A stretch of 7,852 nucleotides of DNA, taken from assembly GCA_021823385.1 (NCBI GenBank), contig JAKAOC010000094.1:1-7852 (forward strand). The letters are read 5' to 3'. The notes below the pieces were generated by a model, which was given only the letters and a program-made list of their open reading frames with translations, did not search any database and had not been told where the DNA came from. The translations under genes were made by a program, and so were the position numbers. Below are positions 1-6,579 of the stretch, piece by piece. The stretch's first letter is position 1, and every line of letters starts with the position of its first letter. The stretch comes from Actinomycetes bacterium. Its GTDB lineage: Bacteria > Actinomycetota > Acidimicrobiia > Acidimicrobiales > Acidimicrobiaceae.

Positions 1-23
1 GGATAGAGGATCAGCGGCTCCAT
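1..23 (-). CDS. Possible start of a downstream gene, cut by the window edge
   Basis: On the minus strand an ATG (bases 21-23) follows the glnA2 TAA stop directly, giving TAAATG, and the frame stays open to the edge as MEPLILY. A GGGG run in the last glnA2 codons, about nine bases before the ATG, could serve as ribosome binding site. If real, this gene would be translationally coupled to glnA2. Only seven codons are visible, so no function can be given and the ATG may be chance. Confidence 0.25.
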
Positions 24-1367
24 TTATAGGTGCCCCAAATACCGGTCGAGCTCGTACTGGGAGACCTGGGTTTTGTAGCCATTCCACTCATCGTGCTTGT
101 TGCGGACGAACCACTCGAAGACGTGTGCGCCGAGCACCTCTCGCATCAACTCCGATTTTTCCATTTCGCGCACCGCATCCTCGAGGCTGCCCGGCAGCGA
201 GCATATGCCACGCCTGACCACCTCCTCCGGCGTCAGTGCGAAAAGGTTCTCCGAAGTCTCGGCGGGAAGCTCGTAGCCCTTTTCGATGCCGTCCAGGCCG
301 GCACCCAGGACCACGGCAAAAGCGAGGTAAGGGTTCGCGGCGGGGTCGATGGCGCGGTATTCGATGCGGGTCGACTGGGGTTTGGTGTGGCGCGGATTGG
401 GGACCCTGACAAGGGCGGAGCGGTTGTTCTGCGCCCATGAAACGTATACGGGAGCCTCGTATCCGGGCACCAGGCGCTTGTAGGAGTTGACCCACTGGTT
501 GGTGACCGCGGTTATCTCAGGGGCATGTTTGAGCAGGCCCGCAATGAACTGGCGCGCCACCTCGGAGAGTCCCCACTCGCCCTTTTCGTCGTAGAAGGCG
601 TTTTGGTTGCCGCGGAAGAGTGAGAAATGGGTGTGCATGCCCGAACCTTGCACCCCTGCCATGGGCTTGGGCATGAATGTGGCCATTACCCCGTTGGCGG
701 AGGCGATCTCCTTGATCAGCAGCCGGGTGGTCATCACGTTGTCGGCCATGGTCAGTGCGTCCGTGTAGCGCAGGTCGATTTCGTGTTGGCCCGGCGAGTC
801 CTCATGCTGGGAGTACTCCACCGGGATGCCCATGTCCTCGAGAGCCAGCACAGTCCGCTTGCGAAGCTGGGTGGCAAGGTCGGAGACGGTCAGCTCGAAG
901 TACGAGCCGGAATCAATAGGGATTGGCGGGCTGCCAGGCTTCGCCTCGGAGAAGTAGAAGTACTCGAGTTCCGGGGCGGCGAAGAACGAGTAGCCGAGCT
1001 CGTGGGCCCTGTCGAGTGCCTGCCGCAGTGTGTTGCGGGGGCATCCTGCAAACGGGGTGGCGTCCAAATTGGTGATGTCACAAAATATCCGCGCCATCGA
1101 GGTGTCAGTGGGAAGAAGCGAGAAGGTCGTCGGATCCGGCACGGCGATCACGTCGCTCTCTTGCACCCGTGAGAAGCCGTCGATCGCCGATCCGTCAAAT
1201 GTCATGCCTTCGGTGAGCGCATTCTCCAGCTCCGCCGGCGTGATCTGCAGGCTCTTGGGCGTGCCGAGCACGTCGGAGAACCACAGTTGGATGAAAGCGA
1301 CCTTGCGCTCTTCCACCGTCTTGAGGACGTATTCGATCTGAGTGCGGATGTTCGGTCGTGATGGCAC
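24..1367 (-). CDS. glnA2: Type I glutamine synthetase, GlnA2-like (GSI-alpha-like, not adenylylated)
   Basis: Cytoplasmic enzyme that ligates ammonia (or possibly another amine) to glutamate using ATP. The 447-aa length fits the short GSI class of Bacillus GlnA and mycobacterial GlnA2. Visible motifs are FDGSAIDGF near residue 57 (the usual second Ser is Ala), catalytic-core PELEYFYF near 132, the ATP-binding stretch [14 protein letters not shown] at 234-247, PGYEAP at 301-306 and NRSALVRVP at 315-323. Arg67 matches the Arg62 that mediates glutamine feedback in B. subtilis. The site of the adenylylated Tyr is Phe376 ([10 protein letters not shown]), as expected for this subtype. The start is GTG at 1367: homologues begin a few residues later at the segment [11 protein letters not shown], and no Shine-Dalgarno is visible, so a leaderless message is possible. 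It is divergent from glnA1. Some streptomycete GlnA2 to GlnA4 proteins glutamylate polyamines or ethanolamine, so substrate specificity is not certain; membership of the GS family is. Confidence 0.93.
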   Translation of the reverse strand: MPSRPNIRTQIEYVLKTVEERKVAFIQLWFSDVLGTPKSLQITPAELENALTEGMTFDGSAIDGFSRVQESDVIAVPDPTTFSLLPTDTSMARIFCDITNLDATPFAGCPRNTLRQALDRAHELGYSFFAAPELEYFYFSEAKPGSPPIPIDSGSYFELTVSDLATQLRKRTVLALEDMGIPVEYSQHEDSPGQHEIDLRYTDALTMADNVMTTRLLIKEIASANGVMATFMPKPMAGVQGSGMHTHFSLFRGNQNAFYDEKGEWGLSEVARQFIAGLLKHAPEITAVTNQWVNSYKRLVPGYEAPVYVSWAQNNRSALVRVPNPRHTKPQSTRIEYRAIDPAANPYLAFAVVLGAGLDGIEKGYELPAETSENLFALTPEEVVRRGICSLPGSLEDAVREMEKSELMREVLGAHVFEWFVRNKHDEWNGYKTQVSQYELDRYLGHL

Positions 1368-1403
1368 ACATATATCAATAGTTGTGGCAGGCGAAAACCC
1401 ACG

Positions 1404-1429
1404 ACTCGGAGCTGGTCGCGATCCCGAGT
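1404..1429. repeat. Inverted repeat ACTCGG/CCGAGT, 14-nt spacer
   Basis: Arms at 1404-1409 and 1424-1429 are exact reverse complements. The element lies upstream of the candidate promoters on both sides. It could be an operator half-site pair or a chance dyad in GC-rich DNA. Confidence 0.35.
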
Positions 1430-1434
1430 TAATG

Positions 1435-1448
1435 AAGTGTTCACACTT
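1435..1448. repeat. Near-perfect 14-bp palindrome, candidate operator
   Basis: AAGTGT (1435-1440), a two-base centre TC, then ACACTT (1443-1448). Compact 6-2-6 symmetry is typical of dimeric helix-turn-helix regulators. It sits about 30 bp upstream of the TAGCCT element, where a -35 would lie or just upstream of it, so a bound protein could block or activate glnA1. The regulator is unknown. Confidence 0.45.
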
Positions 1449-1497
1449 GCCTCCGGATCGTGTGTTGGGGCGACTCTAGCCTTTTCGATGGCCCGGA

Positions 1498-1512
1498 ATT
1501 GGTGCGACCAAT
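1498..1512. repeat. 15-bp inverted repeat ATTGGT-GCG-ACCAAT in the glnA1 leader
   Basis: Perfect 6-bp arms around three bases. If transcription starts near 1489, it lies in the 5' leader, about 37 bases before the ribosome binding site. It could be a DNA operator or a short RNA hairpin. Its arms are unrelated to those of the 1435-1448 palindrome, so two different factors could be involved. Confidence 0.4.
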
Positions 1513-1548
1513 GCTGCCCGCCCCAGCCGGCCGAGGACTTCAGCTACC

Positions 1549-1554
1549 AAGGAG
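1549..1554 (+). promoter_or_regulatory. Ribosome binding site fixing the glnA1 start
   Basis: AAGGAG ends five bases before the ATG at 1560. It decides the start against a longer in-frame reading from GTG 1437, which would translate the palindrome and the leader. Confidence 0.8.
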
Positions 1555-1559
1555 CGCGA

Positions 1560-2987
1560 ATGACGGAGAAGACTCCTGCCGGTGTAATCCGGATGGCCAA
1601 GGACGAGGGCGTCGAGATGGTCGACCTTCGCTTCTGCGACCTTCCGGGCGTAATGCAGCACATTTCGGTGCCGATCAGCCAGTTGACCGAGGACTCCTTC
1701 GCTGAAGGCTTCGGCTTCGACGGCTCGTCGATCCGGGGCTTCAAGGCGATCAACGAGTCCGACATGATTCTCCTGCCGGACCCCGCGACGGCAGTCCTCG
1801 ACCCCTTCCGGCAGCACAAGACGCTAAACGTCAACTGCTTCATCCATGATCCGCTCACCTTGGAGCACTACGATCGCGATCCTCGCTACATCGCCAAGAA
1901 AGCTGAGGACCACTTGATCGCGACCGGAGTTGCCGACACCGCATACTTCGGCCCCGAGGCGGAGTTCTTCATCTTCGACGACGTGAAGTACCACCAGGAT
2001 TCGCGCTCGGCCTCCTACTCGGTCGACTCGATCGAAGGCATCTGGAACTCGAATCGCGACGAGGGTCCGAACCTGGGATACAAGCTTCGCTACAAGGAGG
2101 GCTACTTCCCGGTTCCCCCCTCGGACAAGTTCCAGGACCTACGTACCGAGATGGTCCTTGTGATGCAGCAAATGGGCATCGAAATCGAGGTGCAGCACCA
2201 CGAGGTCGCCACCGCCGGGCAGGCCGAGATCGACATGCGCTTCGACACTTTGCTTACCATGGCCGACAAGGTCATGCTTTACAAGTACATCGTGAAGAGC
2301 GTGGCTTACAAGAACGGCTACAGCGCCACCTTCATGCCTAAGCCGCTGTTCCAGGACAACGGTTCGGGCATGCACACCCACCAGTCGCTCTGGACGGAGG
2401 GAAAGCCGCTCTTCTTCGATGCCGATGGGCAATACGCCCAGCTCTCGGATCTCGCGCGCTGGTACATCGGCGGTCTCCTCAAGCACGGCTCCTCGATCCT
2501 GGCCTTCGGCGCACCGACGACCAACTCTTACAAGCGCCTGGTTCCCGGCTACGAGGCGCCGGTCAACCTGGTCTACAGCGAGAGGAACCGTTCGGCCGCA
2601 TGCCGAATCCCCGCCTACTCCGCCAGCCCGAAGGCCAAGCGCGTGGAGTTCCGCTGCCCGGATCCGATGGCCAACCCGTATCTCGCCTTCGCGGCGATGC
2701 TGATGGCCGGCCTGGACGGGATCAAGAACCAGATCGAGCCACCGACCCCCGTCGACTATGACCTCTTCGAGTTGAAGGGCGACGCAGCCAAGCAGATACC
2801 GCAGGTGCCGTCCTCGCTTGAGGGTGCTCTCCAGGCCCTGGCCGACGATCACGACTACCTGCTTGAAGGTGACGTGTTCACCCAGGATCTGATCGACACC
2901 TGGATCGATTACAAGCTCTACCAGGAAGCGGACCAGATTCGCCTGCGCCCGCATCCCTGGGAGTTCATGATGTACTACGACATGTAG
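1560..2987 (+). CDS. glnA: Type I glutamine synthetase, GlnA1-like (GSI-beta), adenylylation Tyr replaced by Phe
   Basis: Main ammonia-assimilating enzyme: glutamate + NH3 + ATP to glutamine; the family forms cytoplasmic dodecamers. The 475-aa length is normal for GSI-beta. Signature elements are [16 protein letters not shown] from residue 53, the metal-site segment [10 protein letters not shown], the ATP motif [14 protein letters not shown] at 261-274, the PGYEAP loop, NRSAACRIP and the conserved C-terminus [13 protein letters not shown]. The family adenylylation signature (MDKNLYDLPPEE in E. coli) reads [12 protein letters not shown] here. The modified Tyr is therefore Phe403 (TTC, 2766-2768), the nearest Tyr is residue 400, and neighbouring signature residues have also changed. 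The start is ATG 1560 with AAGGAG five bases upstream. It is divergent from glnA2 and followed by a strong terminator, so it is probably monocistronic. GS identity is certain; loss of adenylylation is inferred from one residue and its context. Confidence 0.97.
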   Translation: MTEKTPAGVIRMAKDEGVEMVDLRFCDLPGVMQHISVPISQLTEDSFAEGFGFDGSSIRGFKAINESDMILLPDPATAVLDPFRQHKTLNVNCFIHDPLTLEHYDRDPRYIAKKAEDHLIATGVADTAYFGPEAEFFIFDDVKYHQDSRSASYSVDSIEGIWNSNRDEGPNLGYKLRYKEGYFPVPPSDKFQDLRTEMVLVMQQMGIEIEVQHHEVATAGQAEIDMRFDTLLTMADKVMLYKYIVKSVAYKNGYSATFMPKPLFQDNGSGMHTHQSLWTEGKPLFFDADGQYAQLSDLARWYIGGLLKHGSSILAFGAPTTNSYKRLVPGYEAPVNLVYSERNRSAACRIPAYSASPKAKRVEFRCPDPMANPYLAFAAMLMAGLDGIKNQIEPPTPVDYDLFELKGDAAKQIPQVPSSLEGALQALADDHDYLLEGDVFTQDLIDTWIDYKLYQEADQIRLRPHPWEFMMYYDM

Positions 2988-3011
2988 GTCTGCGGACTTG
3001 CATGGCCTTCG

Positions 3012-3051
3012 AGCGGGGCGGCTGCCGAAAGGTGGCCGCCCCGCTTTTTTT
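3012..3051 (+). terminator. Intrinsic terminator of glnA1
   Basis: AGCGGGGCGGC (3012-3022) pairs perfectly with GCCGCCCCGCT (3035-3045). The stem continues inward through two G-U wobbles and two C-G pairs to a GAAA (GNRA) tetraloop at 3027-3030, 15 pairs in all. Seven T residues (3045-3051) follow. It begins 24 bases after the glnA1 stop and separates it from nadE. Confidence 0.93.
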
Positions 3052-3074
3052 CCTGGCCCCTGCGGACGGGCCGG

Positions 3075-3098
3075 TGGCGCTGCGTTGGGCGCCAGCGC
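3075..3098. repeat. Overlapping inverted repeats upstream of nadE
   Basis: TGGCGC (3075-3080) pairs with GCGCCA (3089-3094); alternatively GCGCTG (3077-3082) pairs with CAGCGC (3093-3098). Only one can form at a time. No T-run follows, so a terminator is unlikely; it may be an operator or chance GC symmetry. TAGCAT at 3099-3104 directly after it fits TANNNT but lies very close to the ribosome binding site. Confidence 0.3.
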
Positions 3099-3122
3099 TA
3101 GCATTCGAGGGGTGATCGAGCC

Positions 3123-4934
3123 ATGACCGACGAAGCAACCTCCCTGAACGTCGGGATCTGCCAGATAAACCTCAAGGTCGGAGATCTTGAGGGGAATGCA
3201 GCCAAGATCGTCGAGTCGGCCCGCCATGCCGCCGGGCAAGGGGCGGACATTATCGCATTTCCCGAGCTGGCCCTCACCGGCTATCCCCCGGAGGACCTGC
3301 TGCTCAAGCCGGCGTTCATCCGTGCCTGCGGCTATTACTTGGACCATATCGCGGAGGAACTGCCCGAGCTCGTCTTGCTCGTGGGCTTCCCGGAGCAGCT
3401 GCGGCGGCTCCACAACGCGGCCGCATTCATGCATGGCGGCATAGTGCAAGCCGTCTACCGCAAGCGGTTGCTTCCCAACTATGCGGTCTTCGACGAGCAG
3501 CGCTACTTCGTCCCCGGCTCCGGCGAGCACAAGCTCTTCGATGTAGGTGGAGTCAAGGTGGGCGTCTCCATTTGCGAGGACATTTGGAGCCCGACGGGCC
3601 CAGCGCTCGATCAGGTTCAGGGCGGGGCCGACGTGATTCTGAACATCAACGCCTCCCCTTACTTCTTGGGCCGGCGCTGGCAGCGGTCATCGATGCTCTC
3701 CACCCGGGCCAGCGATATGTCGACCCCTATCGTCTATGTGAACATGGTGGGCGGACAGGACGAGCTGGTGTTCGACGGCGGCTCGCTCGTCTACGACAGC
3801 TATGGGACCCTCAAATACAGCTTTCCTCAGTTCGAGGAAGTGATCGAGACGGTCAGGGTTCCCCTCGGTGCGGCAAGCCGTAAGTACCAGCTGGATCCAC
3901 GGGGCCTGGTGGCGGAGGAGGTCCTGGAGACGGTACCTATCGCACCCTCGTTGCCAGTCGGGTCCACCCACGTCGCCTACCACCCCGCCGATCACCCGGC
4001 CTTCCTTTTCGAACCGAGCCCCAGCTTCGAAAAGAACTGGGTGTCGGACCTGAGCGACTTCTACCTTGACGAGGTACTCGGCGCCCTCAAGCTCGGCCTG
4101 ACCGACTACGTGGAGAAGAACCGATTTTCGCGCGTGGTCATCGCGTTGTCGGGTGGTATCGACTCGAGCATTTGCGCGGCGCTCGCGGTGGAGGCCATAG
4201 GTCCGGAGCGCGTGACGGGGATCTCGATGCCGTCCCGCTACAGCTCCGAAGGCTCGGTGGGCGATGCCCAGAAGCTGGCTGACAATCTTGGGATCGAGCT
4301 GCTGATAGCCGAGATCGAGCCCATGCACACGGGGTTCTCCGACGTGATCGGCAAGGTGCTCGGAGCTCCGCCGCAGGGCCTGACCGACGAGAACCTGCAG
4401 AGCAGGATTCGCGCGGTATTGATCATGGCCTATTCGAACGCTACCGGCGCCTTGGTGATCACCACCGGAAACAAGTCGGAGATTGCGACCGGATATTCGA
4501 CTTTGTACGGTGATTCCGCCGGTGGCTTCGCTCTGATCAAGGACATTCCCAAGTTGCTCGTGTATCGGCTTTGCGAGCGCATCAACGCTGTGGCCGGCCG
4601 AGAGGTCATTCCTTCGGAGGTTCTGCTCAAGCCGCCGTCTGCGGAGCTCCGCCCGGGACAGCGCGACGTTGACTCGCTGCCGCCGTATGAGGAGCTTGAT
4701 CCGATCCTGATGGCGCTGGTGGAGAGGGACATGACCCCGATGGAGCTGGTAGGTGCCGGCTACGACTCCGAGCTCGTGACAAGGGTTGCCGGCCTGATCG
4801 ATCGCAGCGAGTACAAGCGGCGGCAGGCCGCGCCCGGAGTCAGGATTACGCCCAAGTCTTTCGGCAAGGATCGGCGCATGCCCATCACCAACGGCTTCGA
4901 CCCTGAGGAGGTTGGCTTTCTTGAGGAGCCATGA
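3123..4934 (+). CDS. nadE: Glutamine-dependent NAD+ synthetase
   Basis: Last step of NAD+ synthesis: deamido-NAD+ is adenylated with ATP and amidated with ammonia released from glutamine. The 603-aa protein has two domains. The N-terminal nitrilase-type glutaminase (about 8-280) shows the Glu-Lys-Cys triad: Glu48 in FPELALTGYPPEDL, Lys114 before LPNYAVFDEQRYF and Cys151 in SICEDIW. The C-terminal ATP-pyrophosphatase/NAD synthase domain (about 300-600) has the P-loop SGGIDSS at 343-349, GNKSE at 449-453, the downstream YGDSAGGFALIKDIPK segment, and LKPPSAELRPGQRD. The nitrilase motifs resemble the bacterial LPNYxVFDExRYF type rather than the longer mycobacterial enzyme. The start is ATG 3123 with GAGGGG at 3107-3112, ten bases upstream. 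Downstream, an 18-bp gap leads to the 151-aa gene. It is a glutamine consumer beside two glutamine synthetase genes. Both domains look intact. Confidence 0.97.
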   Translation: MTDEATSLNVGICQINLKVGDLEGNAAKIVESARHAAGQGADIIAFPELALTGYPPEDLLLKPAFIRACGYYLDHIAEELPELVLLVGFPEQLRRLHNAAAFMHGGIVQAVYRKRLLPNYAVFDEQRYFVPGSGEHKLFDVGGVKVGVSICEDIWSPTGPALDQVQGGADVILNINASPYFLGRRWQRSSMLSTRASDMSTPIVYVNMVGGQDELVFDGGSLVYDSYGTLKYSFPQFEEVIETVRVPLGAASRKYQLDPRGLVAEEVLETVPIAPSLPVGSTHVAYHPADHPAFLFEPSPSFEKNWVSDLSDFYLDEVLGALKLGLTDYVEKNRFSRVVIALSGGIDSSICAALAVEAIGPERVTGISMPSRYSSEGSVGDAQKLADNLGIELLIAEIEPMHTGFSDVIGKVLGAPPQGLTDENLQSRIRAVLIMAYSNATGALVITTGNKSEIATGYSTLYGDSAGGFALIKDIPKLLVYRLCERINAVAGREVIPSEVLLKPPSAELRPGQRDVDSLPPYEELDPILMALVERDMTPMELVGAGYDSELVTRVAGLIDRSEYKRRQAAPGVRITPKSFGKDRRMPITNGFDPEEVGFLEEP

Positions 4935-4952
4935 TCCAGACGGTGGCCGCTG

Positions 4953-5408
4953 ATGGGTGGCGGGGCTGCAGGTTTCATTTCGTTGGACGAGACGGCACAG
5001 ATCGCCGATCGGCTGAAACGCGTCTTCCTCGCCGCCCTGGACGCGGCCATCGGCCTCGAGAGGATTGACCACTCGTTCCCTGAGGCGGCGGAGGCGAGGG
5101 TCGCGCTGTCCGTTTGTTCACGTTCGCTGGCCGAGCTCTCATTCGCGGCCGAGGAGCTCTTCCCCGTCACCGTTCCCCCGATTGAGTTCGAAGCCGCGTA
5201 CGTGACCCCGCTTCCGCCGGGGCTGTCCTATGCGGCGCGGGCTGCGTATTTGCTCGACGAAGTTATCGCCACGTTCGAGGAGATAAGAGCGATGGCGGAA
5301 TCCCGGGGTCGGCTCCACCGTGACGGCAACCTCTTGTCATTCCTGCGCGACGCCTCAGGTGTAGTTGCGGAATGTGGGGCGTGCATCGAGCGCCTCACTA
5401 AGATTTGA
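4953..5408 (+). CDS. Hypothetical alpha-helical protein, 151 aa, in operon with nadE
   Basis: I do not recognise the family. The protein is rich in Ala, Glu, Leu and Arg and reads as four or five amphipathic helices: about 11-36, 43-70, 92-117, 125-149. A proline-rich turn (PVTVPPIEFEAAYVTPLPPG, 71-90) sits in the middle. There is no signal peptide or membrane segment, and it has three cysteines (55, 141, 144), the last two as CGAC. High GC3 through the whole frame supports coding. ATG 4953 is 18 bp after the nadE stop and in the same frame as nadE, with only the TGA and six codons between. It lacks a clear Shine-Dalgarno, so the true start may be TTG 4983 or coupled to nadE termination. Probably co-transcribed with nadE. 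It may be a small helical-bundle accessory protein; function unknown. Confidence 0.65.
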   Translation: MGGGAAGFISLDETAQIADRLKRVFLAALDAAIGLERIDHSFPEAAEARVALSVCSRSLAELSFAAEELFPVTVPPIEFEAAYVTPLPPGLSYAARAAYLLDEVIATFEEIRAMAESRGRLHRDGNLLSFLRDASGVVAECGACIERLTKI

Positions 5409-5480
5409 CACGGGGGTTCGCTCGGCGGAGGGGCAGTAGGGAATCGACGCGGCACTGCCTAAGGTTGTCATAGTTGCCAC

Positions 5481-5510
5481 CCGTTGGAGCGCGGCGCGCC
5501 GCTTAGCAAC
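5481..5510. repeat. Hairpin with 12-bp self-complementary core
   Basis: CGTTG (5481-5485) pairs with CAACG (5506-5510) around the perfect palindrome GCGGCGCGCCGC (5490-5501). As RNA this gives a lower stem, an internal loop and a GCGG/CCGC stem with a CGCG loop. No T-run follows. It could be a weak terminator for nadE and its follower, or an operator for the sigma gene. Confidence 0.4.
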
Positions 5511-5591
5511 GACGGTCGGCACGAATGGGCCGAGGGCCGGCAGCCGATTGCCAGCTTATTGAATCGTCCGGGTGATAAGGATGAGCTCCGA

Positions 5592-5614
5592 TGCGGCCGA
5601 CCCTGATGGCCGCA
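5592..5614 (+). repeat. 7-bp hairpin just before the sigma gene ribosome binding site
   Basis: TGCGGCC (5592-5598) and GGCCGCA (5608-5614) are exact complements around a nine-base loop. The stem ends seven bases before the Shine-Dalgarno, close enough to influence ribosome access or act as an operator. Confidence 0.4.
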
Positions 5615-5621
5615 GGTGTCA

Positions 5622-5628
5622 AGAGAGG
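5622..5628 (+). promoter_or_regulatory. Ribosome binding site fixing the sigma factor start
   Basis: AGAGAGG ends eight bases before GTG 5637. The longer reading from GTG 5616 would place this site inside the coding region, so 5637 is preferred. Confidence 0.8.
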
Positions 5629-5636
5629 TTTTGCCC

Positions 5637-6575
5637 GTGGCCAAGGACCGGATTGACAAGGACGAAGAGGACTTGGTCAGGATGTACCTGTCCGATATCG
5701 GCCAATATCCACTCCTTACCAAAGACGACGAGGTGAAGCTGGCCAAGGATATCGAACGCGGTGCCCGGGGGCAGAAGGAACTCTCCTCCAAGACCAAGGA
5801 GATATCGCCGCAGCGGCGCCAAGAGCTGCTGCGCGATGTCCGCCAAGGCAAGACCGCGCAGCGCTACTTCGTCCAGTCCAACCTCCGGCTTGTTGTCTCG
5901 ATCGCCAAGAAGTACCAGGCATCCGGACTCCCGCTCCTGGACCTGATCCAGGAGGGCAACCTCGGACTCATGCACGCCGTCGAGAAGTTCGACTGGCGCA
6001 AGGGGTTCAAGTTCTCGACGTATGCGACCTGGTGGATCCGTCAGGCCATTACGCGCGGCATAGCCAATACCGGGCGCACAATACGGCTTCCGGTGCATGC
6101 GGGGGACACCTTGTCCCGGGTTCAGAAGGCTCAGGCGCGCCTTGAGATAACACTCGGCCGCCCACCGTCCTTGGCTCAGCTTGCCCAAGAGGTGGAGATT
6201 GAGGAGTCCAAGCTTCTCGAGGCCCTCAAGTTCCGCTCCGAGCCGCTTTCCCTCTCCGAGCCCCTTCGGGAGGACGGAGATGCCGAGCTCGGCGACGTGG
6301 TCGAGGACAGAGCGGCGGAGTCGCCCTTCGAGATGGCGGCCACCTCGCTGTTGCCAGTGGAGATCGCACGCCTGCTCGCTCCTCTCGACGACCGCGAGCG
6401 CGAGATACTGAAGCTCCGCTTCGGTCTTGACCGTGGCGAGCCCCGCACCCTCGAAGAGGTCGGCGAGCACTTCAACCTGACGCGTGAGCGAATCCGCCAG
6501 ATCGAGGCACGCGCCATGTCCAAGTTGCGCCATCCATCTTCCGACACGGGCGCGCGCGACCTGCTGGCCCTCTAG
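5637..6575 (+). CDS. Sigma-70 family RNA polymerase sigma factor (group 1/2, no region 1.1)
   Basis: Directs RNA polymerase core to promoters. The 312-aa protein has region 1.2 (about 11-43, DLVRMYLSDIGQYPLLT) and a spacer of roughly 30 residues. Region 2 follows (about 74-150, SNLRLVVSIAKKY, DLIQEGNLGLMHAVEKFD, FSTYATWWIRQAITRGIAN), then region 3 (about 151-230) and region 4 (about 250-300) with the helix-turn-helix TLEEVGEHFNLTRERIRQIE. Residues that read the -10 element in RpoD (the WW pair, Gln437, Thr440) are present as Trp132/133, Gln136 and Thr139, so it should read promoters like those of the housekeeping factor. The short N-terminus without the acidic region 1.1 fits a group 2 factor (HrdA/HrdD/SigB-like) better than the principal factor, though some organisms have short principal factors. 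It converges on the thioesterase gene with a 4-bp gap. Confidence 0.93.
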   Translation: MAKDRIDKDEEDLVRMYLSDIGQYPLLTKDDEVKLAKDIERGARGQKELSSKTKEISPQRRQELLRDVRQGKTAQRYFVQSNLRLVVSIAKKYQASGLPLLDLIQEGNLGLMHAVEKFDWRKGFKFSTYATWWIRQAITRGIANTGRTIRLPVHAGDTLSRVQKAQARLEITLGRPPSLAQLAQEVEIEESKLLEALKFRSEPLSLSEPLREDGDAELGDVVEDRAAESPFEMAATSLLPVEIARLLAPLDDREREILKLRFGLDRGEPRTLEEVGEHFNLTRERIRQIEARAMSKLRHPSSDTGARDLLAL

Positions 6576-6579
6576 GCGG

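Larger units (their letters stand above)
1368..1559. promoter_or_regulatory. Divergent control region between the two glutamine synthetase genes
   Basis: This 192-bp stretch must carry the promoters of both divergent genes. On the minus side the bases before the glnA2 GTG are AT-rich (TATTGATATAT on the minus strand), resembling a -10 region almost touching the start codon. On the plus side TAGCCT at 1477-1482 fits the loose actinobacterial TANNNT -10 pattern, with no convincing -35. Three inverted repeats (listed separately) lie inside. I could not match a GlnR or AmtR consensus with confidence. Confidence 0.6.
5409..5636. promoter_or_regulatory. Non-coding gap upstream of the sigma factor gene
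   Basis: These 228 bp hold no convincing gene. They contain GGCAGT/ACTGCC arms (5432-5437, 5454-5459) without a T-run, a hairpin at 5481-5510 and another at 5592-5614 (listed separately). The sigma gene promoter must lie here. TTGCCA (5548-5553) and TGATAA (5573-5578) are the best boxes, but their 19-nt spacing is poor, so I make no firm promoter call. No good terminator for the nadE unit is visible. Confidence 0.5.

Noticed and set aside
1437..1559. In-frame N-terminal extension of glnA1 from GTG 1437
   Set aside because: It lacks similarity to glutamine synthetase N-termini, begins inside a palindrome, and a good AAGGAG with ATG lies at 1549-1562.
2139..3530. 463-aa minus-strand reading frame opposite glnA1 and nadE
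   Set aside because: It runs antisense across two certain genes and a terminator; long antisense frames are expected in GC-rich DNA. Its sequence looks like no known protein.
4931..5071. ATG 4931 overlapping the nadE stop (ATGA) with GAGGAG upstream
   Set aside because: Only two bases separate the purine run from the ATG, the frame closes after about 46 codons, and its arginine-rich product looks like an out-of-frame reading of the 151-aa gene.
3687..5072. 461-aa minus-strand reading frame opposite nadE
   Set aside because: It is wholly antisense to nadE and its follower, with composition typical of a complementary-strand shadow.
5616..5636. Seven-residue longer sigma factor from GTG 5616
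   Set aside because: The Shine-Dalgarno at 5622-5628 would then be inside the gene; GTG 5637 is correctly spaced from it.
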